Shown piece after piece: positions 24,186 to 35,362 of a DNA stretch of 64,000 nt. The stretch is from assembly GCA_009733575.1 (NCBI GenBank), contig ML769489.1:124001-188000 (forward strand), in the 5' to 3' direction. The DNA comes from Gymnopus androsaceus JB14 (lineage: Eukaryota > Basidiomycota > Agaricomycetes > Agaricales > Omphalotaceae). A program made the translations under genes and the position numbers. Positions within the stretch are counted from its first letter, which is position 1. Every line of letters starts with the position of its first letter. Below the pieces are notes generated by a model that saw only the letters and a program-made list of their open reading frames with translations, searched no databases and was not told the origin of the DNA.

Positions 24186-26012
24186 TGTCCTTTTATTAGT
24201 TTTACTAGCCTTTAACAGTCATTTTATTACTAGTCCGATTTGCTTTTGAGAGTTGAAAGTACCAGCGGTAGCAGCACTGGCCAGTGTCAAAGCATCTCTT
24301 GCCAGCGCTGGGAAATATACAGATGCCCTGGCAGTGCTGTGGGAGAAAAATCCCAAATTACAGGTTTTGCTGATGGACAGCAGTTGCATTGAAAAATACA
24401 TCTATTACTCATGTGGTATCATCCACTGGTGTGCCAACAGTAAAGCCACTGGCATTACTAGTCTCAATCATAAGCGATATGACCTCAAGCAACTAGGGAA
24501 AATATGTCAGTCATACTATACAATGCAAGAAATTTGGCAGTGCTGTCCCACTTGAATGATGCAGAACAATAATCCGGATTTGATTACCAACAAGAGAACT
24601 TTGACTGCTGGTGATGATTTGACTTTGGTTTGGGTTGAATACGACATTCATGTTTCTCAATGATGATACCTGCAACTTGTTCAGTACTTCAAAAGTCATT
24701 TTACTGTGTGGGAGGTGCCATACCAAACTTTCACCCCAACTGTCAATGTCGCAATCATATTTACAGCCAGGGAATGGAATGTGGAGCCATCATCAAGGGA
24801 GTTGTTTCAGTGATTTCGTCCAAATCAACCAAATTTCCAACAATACAGTTGGCTAAGTTGACAGCTGGAAGACAATTTCAGTAAGAATTGAATGTATCAT
24901 GCGTGGATTAGCCATATCAATATTGCAGCCATAAGACCAACCAGAACGTAGCAAATACATTGCATTCAAGGCCATACAGCACAAGCTCTCCAGGCCACAA
25001 TTCCATCACCAAACATAAGCTACAAACATGACACTTGTGGTTAGCCTAGCCAAATGGACAACAATCATTGACAGATAGACACTCACTTCTAGAGTTATGG
25101 TCCAATTGTTTTGGGCTTCCCAGAGGCTTGCAGCATTGTCAGCTGCCAATGCCTGCTCCTCGACCCCTCTGGTCAACTGCTGCATAAATCCCACCTTAAC
25201 CAAAACTACATCACGGAACCTTCACAACAGTGTCTGCCAGTGGCGATAGATGGTCATTGACCAAAACCATAGTAGATAGACAAGAAATATGTTGAAATTC
25301 TAGCAAGATGTAGGCGGTTTCTATTGTAGCTATGCTGCTGGGCAATTGACACTCTTTTGCCACCTTATTTAGTGGTTAACATTGTTTACCATTGATTTTA
25401 GCAATTAACATCTTTCAACATCATTCTAAACCATTAACACCATTCAACATTGACTCACTATTTTCCTTGGAATGCCTTTGAATTGAGTCTTACACATGAT
25501 ATATATTATCTGAACCAACTCTAGAAGCTAAATAAATAGATAATAGAGGAGGAGATGCAGAGGAAGTACTTGCTATGATCAAAAGTGAGCGTAATTTTAT
25601 ATACATGGAAAAATTAGGTGTATTCCAGTACTTCTCCTTGGGTCTAAGGAGCTTATATAAGAGTTTAGTATGTCCTGCAGGCCCTCCAGACAAAAAATCT
25701 CATGAGAGTGTACTGAGAACCCTTAAATCTGTAGTCAAATGTGGAAAAACCTAAGAAATCATGGTTTCTTCCTCAAATCAGGGCATTTTTGACAGCTTCC
25801 ATGAGGTCTTTTTCAGGATACAGCTGTCTAAAGCTAACAGAACTATCCTCCTACAGGATGTATCTTCATGCTGACAAGGTCTAACCACCAAAAACATGGA
25901 GTTATTGTGGCACTTTTATCAAAATTACGTTCACTTTTGATCATAGCAAGTAGTTTAGTATACATCTATGAGCCTAAATAGTGCACTAAGAAGCTAATAT
26001 TATAAATGGCAG

Positions 26013-26096
26013 CTTGGTAAAGTGGTTCCGCATGTGTGTGCACAGCTGATTCACTTAATCGGGTTGCAGGTTCGATTCCCAGACCTTGCAAAATTA
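26013..26096 (+). other. tRNA-like segment with a B-box, possible SINE head
   Basis: The segment GGCAGCTTGGTAAAGTGG resembles a pol III A-box and is followed about 30 bp later by GGTTCGATTCC, an exact B-box match. The T-stem does not pair well around the TTCGATT loop, and the acceptor halves do not match, so this is not a working tRNA. It may be the tRNA-derived head of a short interspersed element, or chance. Confidence 0.3.
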
Positions 26097-26123
26097 AAAA
26101 GTTCCAAAATAAATAGCTAGAGA

Positions 26124-26774
26124 CACACCGCCAATGATTATACTTCAGCCAGACTGAAGCACTGAAGCACTGTGAAATGAATTATATCAGTATATAAGAT
26201 AAATGTACATTCTCATGCAAGTATATAAAATATATATTTCGATGATCTTATGAAGGAATTACATTTGGGCCCTCTGAATTTTGAATTTTAGACAGACTTC
26301 TGAAAGAATTTTTCTCATTGGAGCTCTGAAAAGAATGGTTTCAATGAAGACTGAATGCTTTTACTTCACAATAAGAGTGAAAGTAACTGTTTCGAAGGAC
26401 CTTTCAGCTGGTCCCTGAAAGACAATACTTCAATTCTCGGGCCAGCCCGGCCCGCCGCCAAACCGGACAGCAAAAGGCAATCTTTCAGTGGAAATTGAAT
26501 TGTTCTTGGAAAGGTTTACGTTCACTCTTATTGTGAAAGCAGGGCTTTCAAGTCCACATTGAAATTATTGTTTCCAGAGTCCAATGTAAAACTTTGCTTT
26601 TGCACATCTGTATAAAATTCTCAGTTCAGAAGGTTGGAATTTCATTTATTCATCAGTCTATTGAAATATTTATCTTCTATATTTTTCTAAAAAAAGTACA
26701 TTTCACATAGGTATTGAAATAATTTATTTCCCAATATGCTTCAGCCAGGCTGAAGCATAATTATTGGTGGTGTG
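26124..26774. mobile_element. 651-bp MITE, family A copy 1 (CACACCGCC ends)
   Basis: Ends are CACACCGCCAATGATTATAC and its near-complement ending ATTATTGGTGGTGTG. AGA at 26121-26123 and 26775-26777 is a 3-bp target duplication. The interior shares features with copies 2 and 3: GCTTCAGCCAGGCTGAAGC near both ends, and in copy 2 the same GGGCCR-rich core near the middle (26440). It is nested within the TA-flanked element and so inserted after it. Confidence 0.9.
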
Positions 26775-26958
26775 AGACTGGTACCACCCAATAATTTTTT
26801 TTCTTTCATTTTAGGCTCCTTTGAAAGAAGTATAATAACCAATGGCAATTGGTGTCAATTGAACAAAATGATGTTGAAAGATGTCAATTGCCTCTATTGA
26901 TGTTGATGGTGTCAATTGCCTACCATAGTGTTTTCCCGGTGTCCAGGGATGGTGAGGG

Positions 26959-27069
26959 TTGGCACTGTTTCACACCAGTGTCAACTACCAACATCATGGT
27001 AGGGTACTAGCATCTTGGGGAGTGATCACCATAATGTTGGTAGTTGACACTGGTGTAAAACAGTGTCAA
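26959..27069. repeat. 36-bp inverted repeat hairpin
   Basis: Arms 26959-26994 (starting TTGGCACTGTTTCACACC) and 27034-27069 (ending GGTGTAAAACAGTGTCAA) pair in 34 of 36 positions around a 39-base loop. It lies just inside the right end of the TA-flanked element and may be part of that element's subterminal structure. Confidence 0.8.
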
Positions 27070-27112
27070 GTTGGGCAATAGACATATGCTGGGGGGTTTC
27101 GTGATGTAGATA

Positions 27113-27376
27113 CTGTACCATTTCGATCACTTCGTTGGTCACAGGTCACAGGGGCCCCCAACGAAACAAAATGTCACGGTTTGTCCCGCGTCACAGCGGC
27201 CAGTGACGAAATTTTTTCGATTTTTGTGGGCGCCCTTTGGGCGCCTGACCTATTTTGGTAAGAAAATTCCGTAAAATTTTCGTTTTGTCACAGGTCCCAC
27301 CAATCCCAAACGAAATCTAAATTCGTTGGGTTGGTCACAGGTCACACCCCCAAACGAAGTGTTCGAAATGGTAAAG
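27113..27376. mobile_element. 264-bp TA-flanked MITE (CTKTACCATTTCGA ends)
   Basis: The left end CTGTACCATTTCGATCACTT and right end AAGTGTTCGAAATGGTAAAG are inverted, with TA on both sides (27111-27112, 27377-27378). The next inner stretch CGTTGGTCACAGGTCACA also occurs inverted near 27330. It inserted at a TA four bases from the target of the larger TA-flanked element, so two independent insertions hit the same small place. The interior has the word GGGCGCC repeated, and no coding capacity. Confidence 0.85.
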
Positions 27377-28590
27377 TATTGTGCTGATAGAACTACATAG
27401 TTCATGTATTTGTAAGGATCAAGACAACCATACAAAAAAGCAGAATTTTCCTAGCTAAGCTTTTGGCACCATTGCTTCTATATTTCATATTAGTCATACT
27501 TGAGCGTGAAGAAGAGGATAAAAATTAGAGTCCTTACAGGAAAAGATACATTGCCACCGTTGCTACTGTGAAGGAAAATCCTTTTGGAATGAAGTATTAG
27601 CGTTATTGGAGACTAAGTATTTCATAATGTGAATACTTTACCAGCTAGCATACATACTGGAATTGCTGTCATTGCATCCATGTAAAAAATCAAACTAATT
27701 GATTGAACGAGTTGGGCTTTGGCTGGGGTCATCATGGATTATTGAGGAAAGATTGCCTGGCAGATAATTGAATACTCAGTTGATTCATTGTTTTTATATG
27801 CCTCAGAGCTTGTTAGTACTCGGATGCACAGTCGGATTGACCGGATATTAAGGCCGATGTTTGCCAGTGCACCCAAATCTCTATAAGTATTCTACTCATG
27901 GCCACCACTCACCACATTTTGATACAAATCACCTGAACAATGATATAGTAACTTAATCGGCTTCGAATTTCCTTTGCAATTGCAGCCGCTGTAGTAGCAG
28001 TACAGTGAATCATGGTCTGACACTGGAGCTCAATCCACCTAGAATTCACCAGTGGGTAATCTACAAGTCAGATTTGTGAGGCCACTTTTTTGACTCAAAC
28101 TTAGGCTCTAGCAATCTCCTTCCTTAGACACCTTGGTACTCTCAGAGCCGCTTGTACCAAGTATAACTTAGATTTAGCGCCATTGCAGTTGAAATCATTC
28201 TCTGGGAGAATTGTACTTGAACTAATGCATGGGAAAGATTCTGGAGTAAATTAAGGGGTCGTGCAAGCTCGGTGTAATAAGCTTTATTGGACACCTACTG
28301 CCTTCAAATTCACAGAGTACGGAAACATTGTGCTTACGCTCGAACTTCGATATGTACTAGTTTTCCCAAGCCTTTTTGACCCGGATGCTATTCTGAATCT
28401 CTCGTCCACGCGCATGCAGCATAAGCTAGAGACGGCATGGGGTACAGGGGAAATGAAATCCAGAGCAAACAAAGAATAAGATTGAGACCAGTCAGAGTTT
28501 GACGTCCCAGGGCCCTCCCATGTAGGGCAACAGCGAGTATGTATGTGTCGGTTGATGCGCTCAGGATTAGTGAGGGGCGTGCAGGGCTCG

Positions 28591-29380
28591 CGAAGTGGTT
28601 TGGTTTGGAGAATTGGACGGATTTCAGTACTGTCACTACCAGCATAAACGACACATTGGGATACGGAGTGAAGGGAGGAGATAATAGATATAATCCACCT
28701 CTGCGGAGACGGTGTTTTACAGGTTGTTCTATAGGATGTTCTTTGCGGAGTTTGACAATCGGGAGGCTTGTGAGTATAGTGTTCTTCAAGTTTTCTTTTT
28801 TCGAGGGCTTGTTCCTCTCCCTCCCTTGCTTGACGGAGAAACACAACTCGCACGCAGCATATACTCTCTTCCTGACTCGGAAGCACCACTAATCAAAGCG
28901 TTTGATCCATAGATATTCCACATTCCAAGGTCGATGGCTAAGGCGGAGAATGGTACTGGGAAGCTTATCAAATTTGCTATCCCGGAAGAGGAGGGCCGAA
29001 GAGTGCCTTCTATTTTCCTTTTGACGTTGACGGACTTTTTTCTGTTTCTTCCGATACTCATCACGCAGTTATCTCACCTCTTCCACTGCAACCTCTCCCT
29101 TCTAAAACCACACACTTCAAAGCGCCTACCAAAACAGGAAGGAGGATCGATTTCAGCGGCATTTTGCTAGGTTTGGTTTGATTTAGGAGTGGATTTGGTG
29201 TGTTGATGCATCTGCAGATGTCGTTGATGGTTCTACGACAATGAAGATATGCCTTCAAGGAGAACGATGATAAAGAGGACAATGCACATCGACGTCTTGA
29301 CGTCTTATCCATCCTCCCTCCGCCGCACACTAACCCTCAAATCCCTTGCTATAGGTAGATTCCATTACACAATTGATCTT
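28591..29380 (+). other. Protein-like but unrecognised sequence
   Basis: Plus-strand stretches such as GLAKWFGLENWTDFSTVTTS (28570-28640), LLDGETQLARSIYSLPDSEA (28830) and MAKAENGTGKLIKFAIPEEE (28934) look coding-like but lie in different frames, with no clear splice sites. They could be decayed exons of one gene. No family is recognised. Confidence 0.25.
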
Positions 29381-29957
29381 GAAGTACTTTTCTTGCCTTT
29401 CCTCGCGACTTATCATTTGTTCCATGTTAGCAGTGGTAAGCCATTAGATTATTGGAATCTGCTTGAGATATTCATTCCCTCGCTTATGAATGCCGCAACC
29501 TACCCCGAAAGTATGGACAAATATGTATGGACAAATATCTTTCAATGATCCGAGGCAAGTCGCAACGCTTGGGCGTTGAATGACTGAGGGGGACTGTTCT
29601 TGAGATTCGAGCAATCGGTTCTATACAATGACCCTGTGTGCTCGCGCGCGTCGCGTGAACGTGCGGGCTTCGGTATAGGTTCTGAAATGTGCTGATTAAG
29701 TCACCCTGTAATCGCCTGACTCAATTACATAGGAGTTGATATTGTCAATCACATCTGTCAAAAACAAAACCATACCCTGCAATTTCAACGGGTATGTGGG
29801 CGACGAACCGCGCCGTTTCGTGCTCCAGGACCGGCGTTTCGCTATCGGACTGCGGTAATAAACTTCCTTCCTTCCTTCCAGTGCGTTCAACATTTTTGCC
29901 CCAACTCCAACACAACAGAAGCAGCAGTGTACTTGTCGAACGTTGCGTGAACACGCA

Positions 29958-32105
29958 ATGTTGTTCGCTTCATTAATTGCAGTTGCTATTCTGACCTTGA
30001 TCTATGCCTTGCTACACCACAAACGGCAGCGGCCCACATTGCCTTATCCTCCTGGACCAACGGTCGCAAGCATGCCCGCGGATAACGCTTGGGTCGAATA
30101 TCGAAACTGGGGAAGGGTGTACGGTCAGTATCAAGTAATTCCTAAATTCGCAAATTGTTAAGCTGATCCCACTCCTTTCTGTATCCAGGAAAGCTTGTCT
30201 ACCTTCAAGACAGAAACATTCTTATTCTCAATGATTCTCGAGCTGCCATTGACCTGTTGGAAAAGCGTGCTCGCATTTACTCCGATCGAAAAATGACTCC
30301 AATGATGAAACTGTGAGTATGAATGAACATCTTACACTGAGTCATCGAATGCTCTGTGTTTATCTTTTTTTAGATGTGGTGCAGAGTTGAATTTGGCAGC
30401 AATGGTACGTAGCTTGATATCATATTTATGACGGTTTTTTTTGACTATAGATAGCCATATTCTGATAATTGGCGCAGGAAAAGGAAACTTTTCCAGCAGA
30501 ATTTTCGCCAATCTACAGTTAATCGCTTTCATATCACACCAATACAACAAAGTTCATGAGTTTCTACGCAATTTGATCACCACACCCGACAAGTTTATGC
30601 AACATATCATGGCGTACGGATCTACTGCCTCAAGCATGCTGCATAACATAGCTGACTAATTTTTCTAGGCTCTCTCAGAGAATAATGTTCTCTTCACTAT
30701 GGGGTCTGGACGTTCATCCTGAAGATCCTCTTGCTCAGAACGCCGTTAAAGGTGTCTTGGCAATGGGTCAAACTGCTATTCCTGGGGCATTCCCCGCCAT
30801 AGAACGATTTCCATGGCTGCGCCTTATGCCAAGTTGGTTCCCTGGATGCGAATTTGCACGAGTGGCAGAGCAATGTCTCAAAACCGTAAAAGAAGCAAAC
30901 ACTATCCCATTTGACATGGCAATGGATAATTTGGCAATTATATCTTGTTGACATTACCAGCAGTTCTATTTATATACTTACAGAAAACAGGCAAGGGTAC
31001 TTCCCTCATTGCCGAACTCGCAAGCAAGTGCGAAGGAGACTTGACAGAAATTGAAGCAATCAAGGCGATGGGCACGACCAGCTATCTAGGTAATGCAAAT
31101 CGTCTACTCCCATCTGATCAGAAAAACCAACCATCCGTATTAGCTGCAGCAGACACGGTACTTACTATCTGCCACCAGTTTGATGAGCGAATTTCAATGA
31201 CTGTATTACTAGACGACGTCATCCATTAGCTCCTTTACGCTTGCCATGGTCCTCCATCCTGATGTCCAAGCTAAAGGACAAGAAGAGATTGATCGCGTGG
31301 TTGGTAGAGATCGACTACCTACATTTGAAGACCGCTTCTCTCCTGCCATACGTTGAAGCCATTTACCGTGAACTTATGCGATTGCACCCTCCCGCTCCTC
31401 TCGGTAAGTGTTTACAAATGAGTGAACTCTTGTGCGATTTTGAGATAATTGTTTATCAGCAGTCGAGCATAGCTCAATTGAAGATGATTGCCTATCTTGG
31501 TTATCATATTCCGAAAGGTTCCTTCTCTCTTTTTTGCTTACTCAAGACCTTACTATGCTCTTCAAGGATGTTCTGTCGTTGCCAATATTTGGTGTGTTGG
31601 CCAGTCCTTCTGCTCCGAGAGCGTAGCATCCTGAATGTGCAATTTAGGGCAATGAATCGTGATCCAGATGTGTATCCACGTCCTGATGACTTCCTCCCCG
31701 AGCGTTTTCTTGATTCTTCCGGACCATTCACCAGTTTGAACAACATCCATGCCTATGGATTTGGAAGAAGGTCTTCGGCATCATGCTTGTCCGATCACTT
31801 TGTGCAAAGAACTGATACTCCTACTTAACAGGGTCTGTGATTGGAAAATATATGGCTGACAATACCGTGTGGCTCACTATTGCCTCTGTTTTGGCCACCC
31901 TCAATTTCTGCAAGCCGAAAGACAAACAAGGGCATGAAATTGCCGTTTCGGAAGACTATACCAGTGGTTTCTTCCGGTAGGTTATTATTTTTTCCGATTA
32001 TTAGTTGATTCTGAATTATCTTCTAGTCACCCCAAACCGTTTCAATGCTCCATTACACCTCGCACTTCGTATGCGAAGAAGCTAATCATTACTACGGCTT
32101 CTTAA
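29958..32105 (+). pseudogene. Cytochrome P450 monooxygenase, copy 1 (frameshifted)
   Basis: A membrane-anchored fungal P450 read from the ATG at 29958: hydrophobic anchor (SLIAVAILTLIYALL), proline hinge PTLPYPPGP, then WRRKRKLFQQNFRQSTVNRF, SLWGLDVHPEDPLAQNAV, the I-helix-like ...[28 protein letters not shown], the ExxR motif YRELMRLHPP, and MNRDPDVYPRPDDFLPERFL. Introns of about 50 bp separate them. Three single-base shifts break it: near 30531 (CATATCACACC), near 31340 (TTCTCTCCTGCC, in front of [10 protein letters not shown]) and at the heme-binding loop near 31835, where FGRR...C-x-G no longer reads in frame. The sister copy is in frame at all three places. The intron at 30934-30983 starts with GC. 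Confidence 0.8.
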
Positions 32106-32259
32106 GGTGTATTCTCCTTGTCAGCTTTGTCAAATACGTCAGTGTGCATACATACTTGCTTCGCAAATTCTTAGGTGTATGAATAGTAGCAAAAAAAACA
32201 AGTATGCTATTCAACTCGAGCGCCAAGATTCCTAGCCTGAGGCCGACTTTCGCTAATGT
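32106..32259. other. 3' flank of P450 copy 1
   Basis: Short non-coding stretch shared with the 3' flank of P450 copy 2 (TTCTTAGGTGTAT near 32170 against TTCTTAGGCATAT near 40390). Confidence 0.4.
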
Positions 32260-32490
32260 GCGAGTGCAGGGGACGGTTGGCCGCTACAGTAACGTCAACC
32301 ACTCCAGCATTACCTGCGCGTCCAGCAATACAATAATTTGTAACTTCCAAATTCATCACGTACTTTCAGAAAATCGAAAAATCGAAACCATAGTTGGCGA
32401 GAGAAGCGGATTCCGATTCTGATATTCTGTGACCGGGTCATAGAGTGTCAATTCACTGAAGGCCTTGTTGATTATACCTGGGGTACCGAC
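32260..32490 (-). pseudogene. Fragment of a third heme-peroxidase copy
   Basis: The plus-strand text CTACAGTAACGTCAACCACTCCAGC (in part) matches CTACAGTAGCGTCAACC at 10370. GAGAAGCGGATTCCGATTCTGATATTC corresponds to the AGCGGCCACTCCGAGTCCAACATT block at 10552 in order, spacing and strand. Only about 230 bp between the distal site and the middle of the gene remain. It lies directly after P450 copy 1. Confidence 0.5.
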
Positions 32491-32582
32491 ATCCCGTTCG
32501 CTCGTCTCACTCGCTCTATACGCATGCATGCGTCTCGTCGCTCCGCATTTGACCCTACCTACCTGCTCCTTCTTGTCGCTCA

Positions 32583-32706
32583 TGTTGGTTTGAAGATTTC
32601 TGTAGCACGGAACTGGAAACTTGATTGTCCGCAGTCTGAAATTACGGACAAAATATTCCTGTCTGTTGGTTTGAGGACTTCGGGAGCACGGCACTGGAAA
32701 CTTGAA
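32583..32706. repeat. Imperfect direct duplication
   Basis: GTTGGTTTGAAGATTTCTGT...CACGGAACTGGAAACTTGA and GTTGGTTTGAGGACTTCGGG...CACGGCACTGGAAACTTGA (written here in part) follow each other about 85 bp apart. No gene was recognised around them. Confidence 0.6.
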
Positions 32707-34042
32707 GAAGATGGAAAGGTAATTCAAGGCAGTTCCAGCCAGGTTCCAGACGTCCAAATGATAGCCAGGTGCAATGTAGAAGAGTTCCGAGGAGCATAGG
32801 AATTCAATGAGGGAGAGACCAAGGACTAGTCATAGGATTAGGGCAAAATCCAACGCCTTCAATAGAGCTAGCGGGTAAATGTCAAGGGATTCATCTTGAG
32901 TGAATTAACGTTGATCAGTGCGCAGTATTTTTTGAGCATTGAGCAGGAAACGGGAACAACATGGCCACGGTTACAAGGAAGTTATATCGTATATCATATG
33001 CTTTGGTGACATGGACTCTGGCCAACTGTGGCACGCGAAACGGTTCCCTTCTTCCTAACTTTTTCAGCACGAAAGATTCGAAGAAAAAGAAATCGATCTT
33101 GCTATCAGGCTCACGTGACATTCATATATGGCTTAGCGCAATCGGCAGCTCCGGACTGAACCACCACTATCCCGTCCTCTTCTGCTGGGGTCTAAATCCA
33201 CATTCCGACTTGCTACACATAGTAAAACTCGAAGCGTGTTGTACGGAGATTATAATCCGGATTCGAACCGAATATTGAAGACTGAAATGTCAGCGGTCTA
33301 GAAGGAATGGGGTATCGGGATGAAAGCACTGGATCGCAGTCCGTGGAGGGGCTCAGATGCTGTGATTCAGGTGCTGTGATTCGGAATGTGGATTTTTGAA
33401 TTTTCGAACTAACCTTCTTGTGAAGCTCTAAAACAGGAGTTATTACATACGCTGTGCGCGTATAGATCCGAAAGCTCCCTTTCAAGTTTCCACTCCCGGC
33501 GTCTCATCATCGTAGAGCCTCACTTATCAACATTGTTGCCACCCAATACCACAATACCTCCTTTAGGCATGAAATTCACTACCCAAATCGCCTGACCGTA
33601 TACTACTTTTGGTTGCCATCAAAGTTCAGCCTCTCCGCTTGAGCCCGTGTCTTTATTGACGAGGCGTACGCGTAGGATGTAAGCTCCGCTATACTCAATG
33701 CAGTCCTGTGTCTCCACGGGAAACATCTTGGTTCGAAATTGCAACAAACCACTGCGATGATTGATTACAGATTTTGGTTTCGGCTTTGCCTCATTCAATT
33801 GCATTGCACCGACAAACACTGGGTGTGGCTGTCCCGAGGAGCTTGTGTGCATTTATAAAAGGCAGACGCTTGCAATCGAAAGTCCATCAGTTGTTAACCA
33901 TCCGTAGACTGCATCCCTCAGTCTCTAACGATCCGTGGCAGGTTCCACATACTTTGGCTGGCCCATTCAAAGTTATTCATCTACCACAGGTCGCGAGTGT
34001 CTTTTCGTTCATTATACATACATAAACTGCACTGTATTCAAC
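32707..34042. repeat. Non-coding; 33.2-34.0 kb duplicated at 57.2-58.06 kb
   Basis: From about 33240 (GAGATTATAATCCGGATTCG) onwards the text follows 57200-58065, including ATGAAAGCACTGGATCGC, GCCTCATTCAATTG and CAGTCTCTAACGATCCGTGG. This is the upstream DNA of the chitinase. The two copies differ by small gaps and substitutions. No gene besides the chitinase start is supported. Confidence 0.6.
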
Positions 34043-34332
34043 ATGCGTACATCGACCAACCTGTTTTTCGTGGGTGTCTTCGGTATCCTGTTTCTTCTCA
34101 ACAGTATTCTGGATGCTCCTGTGCCCAGAAGACAATAAGCGCGAATTTGAGTTCGACGGATTCCACCAGCTCAAGTAGTTCGTCTTCCAGCGCTTCACCT
34201 TCAAATAGTAACTCGACGGATGATAAGAGCGGTTCTACGGATTCCTCATCTTCCACTAGCTCATCAAATTCCAGCAGCTCGAGTAGTGGGTCTGGGAGTG
34301 GTACCGGTATTGGTCCCTGGTTTGCAGTATGA
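34043..34332 (+). pseudogene. Truncated start of a second GH18 chitinase copy
   Basis: The ATG at 34043 begins the same signal peptide as the chitinase at 58066 (MRTSTNLFFVGVFGILFLLN). A stop follows at once after PVPRRQ, where the other copy continues into a serine-rich stretch. Downstream, the serine codons are still readable in another frame through GSGSGTGIGPWFAV, but the catalytic domain is absent: sequence related to the P450 upstream region begins right after. A duplication breakpoint therefore cut this copy at about 34335. Confidence 0.7.
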
Positions 34333-34339
34333 GGATAGA

Positions 34340-34779
34340 GGTCCTGATCTGCATTTTCTCGCTTCGTGACTTTGTTCTTTATAAACTATTATTGGAATCT
34401 ATGTACTTGGTGGGATACGGAACCCACGATGCTGGTCATTCCCTCGATTATGGATTCCGCAACCCACCCCAGAACATTGGTTTTACCGAGGACTGAACGC
34501 GTGGCGTGGGGGACGCCGCTTTGGGTTCTCTCCAATTTAAAAGTGCTGAGATTAGACGCATGAGGCATGTGCAGATAAAGCTACTTTGTAATCGCCCGAC
34601 TCAATTGCACTGGAGTTGACATCGAGAAGTGTTCCCTGCAGTCCGGAACCATTATTCCAATGCGTTCATTTTCGCCCCAAATCCCACAGAACGTCGTTGA
34701 TCATATGATTGAAGCAAACATCTCAAAGCACCAGTGGTAGCACCTCTCATTCACGGACTGCAACCTCAAAAATTATGCA
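34340..34779. repeat. Duplicated upstream region of the P450 genes
   Basis: TATTGGAATCT...CATTCCCTCG and GATTCCGCAACCCACCCC follow the text at 29447-29510, upstream of P450 copy 1. No gene is present. Confidence 0.5.
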
Positions 34780-35362
34780 ATGTTGATCGTTTCATTGATT
34801 GCAGCTGCTATCCTGACCTTGATCTATGTCTTACTAAACCGCAAACGGCAGCGACCCACATTGCCTTATCCTCCTGGACCAACGGTCACAAACATGCCTG
34901 CGGATGACGCTTGGGTCGAATATCGAAACTGGGGAAAGGCGTACGGTTAGTATCAACTAATTCCAAAATTCGTGAATTGTTTTAAGTAATCCAACTGTAT
35001 GCAGGCAAGCTTGTCTACATTCAAGACAGGAACATTCTTATTCTCAATGATTCTCGAGCTGCCATTGACCTGTTGGAAAAGCGTGCTCGCATTTACTCTG
35101 ATCGAAAAATGACTCCAATGATGAAATTGTAAGTGCGAATGAATGTCTTACACCGTCTGAGACATTGCTGAGTAGTCTGTTTTTGTCTTGTTTTAGATGT
35201 GGGGGAGAATTCAATATGGGATAAGCGGTATGTAGCTTGATATTATATTTATATCGGATTTTGACTATAGATAGCCATATTCGGATAATTGGCGCAGGAA
35301 AAGGAAACTTTTCCAGCAGAATTTTCGCCAATCTACAATTAATCGCTTTCATTCACACCAAT

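Larger units (their letters stand above)
25209..27106. mobile_element. TA-flanked element with CATCACGRAACC ends, inserted in the membrane-protein copy
   Basis: The left end CATCACGGAACC (25209) and right end GGTTTCGTGATG (ending 27106) are inverted, and TA sits on both sides. Comparison with the intact gene (…ATCTAGTTGCGG…) shows the target TA was duplicated. Long inner inverted stretches pair AATTAACATCTTTCAACATC (25400) with its counterpart near 26870 (GATGTTGAAAGATGTCAATT). TA duplication is the mark of Tc1/mariner-like insertion. The element has no transposase reading frame. A 651-bp MITE (26124-26774) is nested inside, leaving about 1.24 kb of its own sequence. Confidence 0.75.
24375..27735 (-). 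pseudogene. Inverted copy of the seven-helix membrane protein, split by insertions
   Basis: Read from an ATG at 27735, the order of the gene at 14924-16296 is repeated: MMTPAKAQLVQS, the VFFTVATVAMY segment (about 27550), LARKILLFCMVVLILT (27450), then after a break VKVGFMQQLTRGVEEQALAA (25200-25140), the FGDGIVAWRA segment (25010), and the later exons down to TNGS near 24440. The two halves of the third exon are separated by about 2.2 kb of inserted DNA (25207-27378) exactly within the codons for AQYLVAVKVG. The last exon is missing at the left, where transposase debris begins. No working protein can be made. Confidence 0.8.
24370..28590. repeat. Inverted duplicate of the 13.96-16.25 kb segment
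   Basis: The duplicated block includes the membrane-protein gene and at least 900 bp of its upstream DNA. CCAGGGCCCTCCCATGTAGG near 28510 is the complement of the 14110-14125 region, and the ATTCTGAATCTCTCG block near 28393 that of 14240. After removing the insertions the block is about 2 kb long. The two copies lie about 8 kb apart in opposite orientation. Confidence 0.7.

Noticed and set aside
26013..26096. Functional tRNA gene
   Set aside because: The T-stem and acceptor stem do not pair despite the good B-box.
28284..28889. 201-residue minus-strand frame
   Set aside because: It covers non-coding DNA duplicated upstream of the membrane-protein gene (14.1-14.4 kb), where the frame is not kept, and has no domain character.
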